From Actinomycetota bacterium (GTDB lineage: Bacteria > Actinomycetota > Actinomycetes > Actinomycetales > Dermatophilaceae): a stretch of DNA of 64,000 nucleotides. This document shows, piece after piece, positions 62,434 to 64,000 of this stretch (position 1 is the first letter of the stretch; each line of letters begins with the position of its first letter). Both the position numbers and the translations under genes were made by a program. Where the stretch lies: assembly GCA_020160805.1 (NCBI GenBank), contig JAIUPO010000005.1, forward strand, positions 62,001 to 126,000, given 5' to 3'. Below the pieces are notes generated by a model, which was not told the DNA's origin, ran no database searches, and worked only from the letters and a program-made list of their open reading frames with translations.

Positions 62434-63524
62434 GCCTCGCCGACCTGCTGGAGGACGCCGGCCTCACGGGCCGCGGCGGAGCGGCCTTCGCGACCGGGAT
62501 CAAGGTGCGAGCCGCCCAGGAGTCCGCTGCCGCCGTGATCGTCAACGCCTGTGACGGCGAGATCGGCGCGGCCAAGGACGGCTGGGTGGTGGCGAACCAT
62601 CTGCCGCAGCTGCTGGAGGGTGCCCGTCTCGTGACTGGTGGCCGGCCGGCGCGCTTCGCGGCCAAGCGCGGCACCCGAACTTTCGATCTGCTCTGCGCGG
62701 CCGGCCTTGATGTCCTCGGCGTCCCGAATCGCTATGTGTCATCGGAGGAATCGGCGCTCATCTCGCTGGCCCGTGGCGGTCTCGCCCGTCCCATGACAAA
62801 GTCCGTTCCGTTCGTCCAAGGCGGCGGCCGTGATGGAAGCGATCAGCTAGTGCCCGCGACGGTCGTCCTCAACGCGGAGACCGTATGGCGCATGGCCCAG
62901 ATCGCCGAGCACGGCGCCGAATGGTTCCGTGGCTTCGGGACAACCGCTGAGCCGGGACCGCGTCTGGTCACCATCAGCGGTTCTGTCGGGCAGCCCGCAG
63001 TGGTGGAGACCGAAGCGGGCGTCCCGATGCGGCACCTTCTCGACAGCGCCGGCGGGAGCCTCGAGGGAGCCGAGTATGTCGGCATCGGTGGACTCGGTGG
63101 GGTGCTGATGCCCATCGCCGCTGCCCGCGAAATACATTGGAGCTCAGGGGATCTCGCGCCATACGGCGGGACCGTCGGGCCCGGCGTGATCAATGTTCAC
63201 GATCCGGACGAGTGCATCGTGCGGGCGGTCGATCGGCTGCTGACCTATGCCGCCGGCGAAAGCGCTGGCCAGTGCGGCCCCTGCATGTTCGGGCTGCCGG
63301 CAATCGCCGCCGACTGGCACGCCCTGGCGACCGGCGCGGATTCGCTGGCGGCAGACCACCGGCTGGAAAGCCGGCTGGAACTGTTGACCGGGCGGGGGGC
63401 CTGCCGCTTCCCCGACGGCATCGCTCGCTTCACCGCCTCAGCTCGCACTGTTCTCGCCGGGCACCTGGCCGCCCACGCTGCCAGCCGATGCCCAACACAC
63501 AACAGGGAGCGTCATGTCGCCTGA
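62430..63524 (+). CDS. NuoF-like (SLBB and Fe-S) oxidoreductase subunit
   Basis: A 364-residue protein like the flavoprotein subunit NuoF. The N-terminal GRGGAAFATGIKVRAAQ matches the NuoF FMN loop, an SLBB segment lies near residue 185-230 (VVETEAGVPMRHLLDSAGGS) and the iron-sulphur motif is ESAGQCGPCMFG. The first of the three cysteines in the ESCGxCxPC motif is Ala here; Cys282, Cys285 and a later Cys325 remain. It could feed electrons from NAD(P)H or ferredoxin to the membrane heme protein. Confidence 0.85.
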   Translation: MSLADLLEDAGLTGRGGAAFATGIKVRAAQESAAAVIVNACDGEIGAAKDGWVVANHLPQLLEGARLVTGGRPARFAAKRGTRTFDLLCAAGLDVLGVPNRYVSSEESALISLARGGLARPMTKSVPFVQGGGRDGSDQLVPATVVLNAETVWRMAQIAEHGAEWFRGFGTTAEPGPRLVTISGSVGQPAVVETEAGVPMRHLLDSAGGSLEGAEYVGIGGLGGVLMPIAAAREIHWSSGDLAPYGGTVGPGVINVHDPDECIVRAVDRLLTYAAGESAGQCGPCMFGLPAIAADWHALATGADSLAADHRLESRLELLTGRGACRFPDGIARFTASARTVLAGHLAAHAASRCPTHNRERHVA

Positions 63525-63717
63525 GCCGACAACCGAGGTCCGCATCGATCGCATCCGCTGTTCCGGCCACGGCATCTGCGCGCAGCTGCTTCCCGAGACA
63601 ATCCGGCTGGACGAATGGGGCTATCCCATCCAAGGCACCGGCCGGGTGGACGCGCGAGCCGCCAAACGGGCCGTCGACTTCTGCCCCGCCCGCGCCCTGC
63701 GGCAGACCAGCGACTAG
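63514..63717 (+). CDS. Ferredoxin, 3-Cys cluster type
   Basis: A 67-residue ferredoxin with CSGHGIC (Cys16, Cys22) and FCPARAL (Cys57), and a His19 in the CxxHGxC loop typical of the actinobacterial [3Fe-4S] ferredoxins. Last gene of the redox operon; it overlaps the NuoF-like gene by 11 bases. Confidence 0.92.
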   Translation: MSPEPTTEVRIDRIRCSGHGICAQLLPETIRLDEWGYPIQGTGRVDARAAKRAVDFCPARALRQTSD

Positions 63718-63785
63718 CCCGACGGGTCGCGACCTCGCCGCCTTCCCCCCGTCCCTGGGTATGTCGTCAGGGAGTCCGGGTCTGG

Positions 63786-64000
63786 CTAAGGCGAGGAGTC
63801 GGGTCCGGCATACTCCGTCAGCCACCACGACTCGGCGTCGCGCCAGTCGGGCTCGACCGCCTCGATCGGCACCTCGTCGAGCAAGCGGCGCCACGACAGG
63901 GCCCGGTGGACACCGGCCACGACGCGCGCCACGGGAACGGCGGCGCGTAGGGCAGTGGGTGACGCGAGGTCGCTCCAGTTGTCCAGGTAAGCGTCGGTGG
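63786..64000 (-). CDS. Phosphotransferase-like protein, C-terminal end
   Basis: The last 71 codons of a gene that enters from the right edge, ending at TAG (63786-63788). Readable sequence includes DAYLDNWSDLASPTALRAAV, VAGVHRALSWRRLLDEVP and DAESWWLTEYAGP. The HRALSW-type segment and overall pattern resemble the C-terminal helices of aminoglycoside-phosphotransferase-family kinases. The catalytic part is outside the window. Confidence 0.6.
   Translation of the reverse strand, partial: TDAYLDNWSDLASPTALRAAVPVARVVAGVHRALSWRRLLDEVPIEAVEPDWRDAESWWLTEYAGPDSSP

Overview
The window is about 68-70% GC, coding-dense, and uses many GTG starts. The gene content is that of a high-GC actinomycete: an Rv2175c-like DNA-binding protein beside polyprenyl synthase and MetF genes, SepH, DUF3040, DUF4193, DUF3710, DUF3159 and DUF5998 proteins, mycothiol-dependent isomerase-fold proteins and a [2Fe-2S] ferrochelatase. 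The order from the GNAT/CoA-ligase gene through DUF5998, phosphatase, tdk, sepH, hemH, IMPase, DUF4193, dut, DUF3710, OB-fold, DUF3159, TrkA pair, KimA-like transporter and TrmA-like methyltransferase to aconitase is common in Micrococcales. A Dermatophilaceae/Intrasporangiaceae-type organism is my best guess. No rRNA, tRNA, CRISPR array or intact insertion sequence was found.

Layout. 0-3 kb: LysM protein (cut by the edge), Rv2175c-like regulator, polyprenyl diphosphate synthase, metF. 3.3-6 kb: PadR regulator with its own palindromic operator plus an ABC exporter. 6-11.7 kb: assorted accessory genes, including an apparently 5'-truncated MFS gene and an M43 metalloprotease without a signal peptide. 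11.8-19 kb: SOS-controlled mutagenesis block (two tandem LexA boxes, DUF6504, HEPN protein, DnaE2), a methyltransferase, and a dinB gene broken by one extra base in a G tract. 19-28 kb: DUF3040, DUF456, parE, an APC permease, a LacI regulator overlapping parC. 28.9-48.7 kb: the conserved block listed above, with sepH carrying a one-base frameshift and acnA preceded by an 18-bp perfect palindrome. 48.9-56.9 kb: small accessory genes, a decayed toxin-antitoxin pair, a secreted serine protease and a ruined acyltransferase. 57-59.9 kb: rpsO and pnp. 60.6-63.7 kb: a five-gene redox operon (Ser-rich exported protein, ApbE flavin transferase, heme-b membrane protein, NuoF-like protein, ferredoxin). 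The right edge cuts a phosphotransferase-like gene.

Two things stand out beyond gene content. First, the heptamer GTATGCC (or GGCATAC on the other strand) occurs about 80-90 times, in both orientations, mostly inside genes where it dictates unusual codons, and also between genes. Second, several unrelated families of palindromic repeats are scattered through the window: a 44-bp element, one copy of which lies in frame inside dnaE2; a hairpin whose loop is conserved while its stem varies; a 34-bp perfect palindrome; and two further intergenic families. Several genes have one-base indels in G-rich runs, so either the genome is decaying or the assembly has homopolymer errors; raw reads would settle this.
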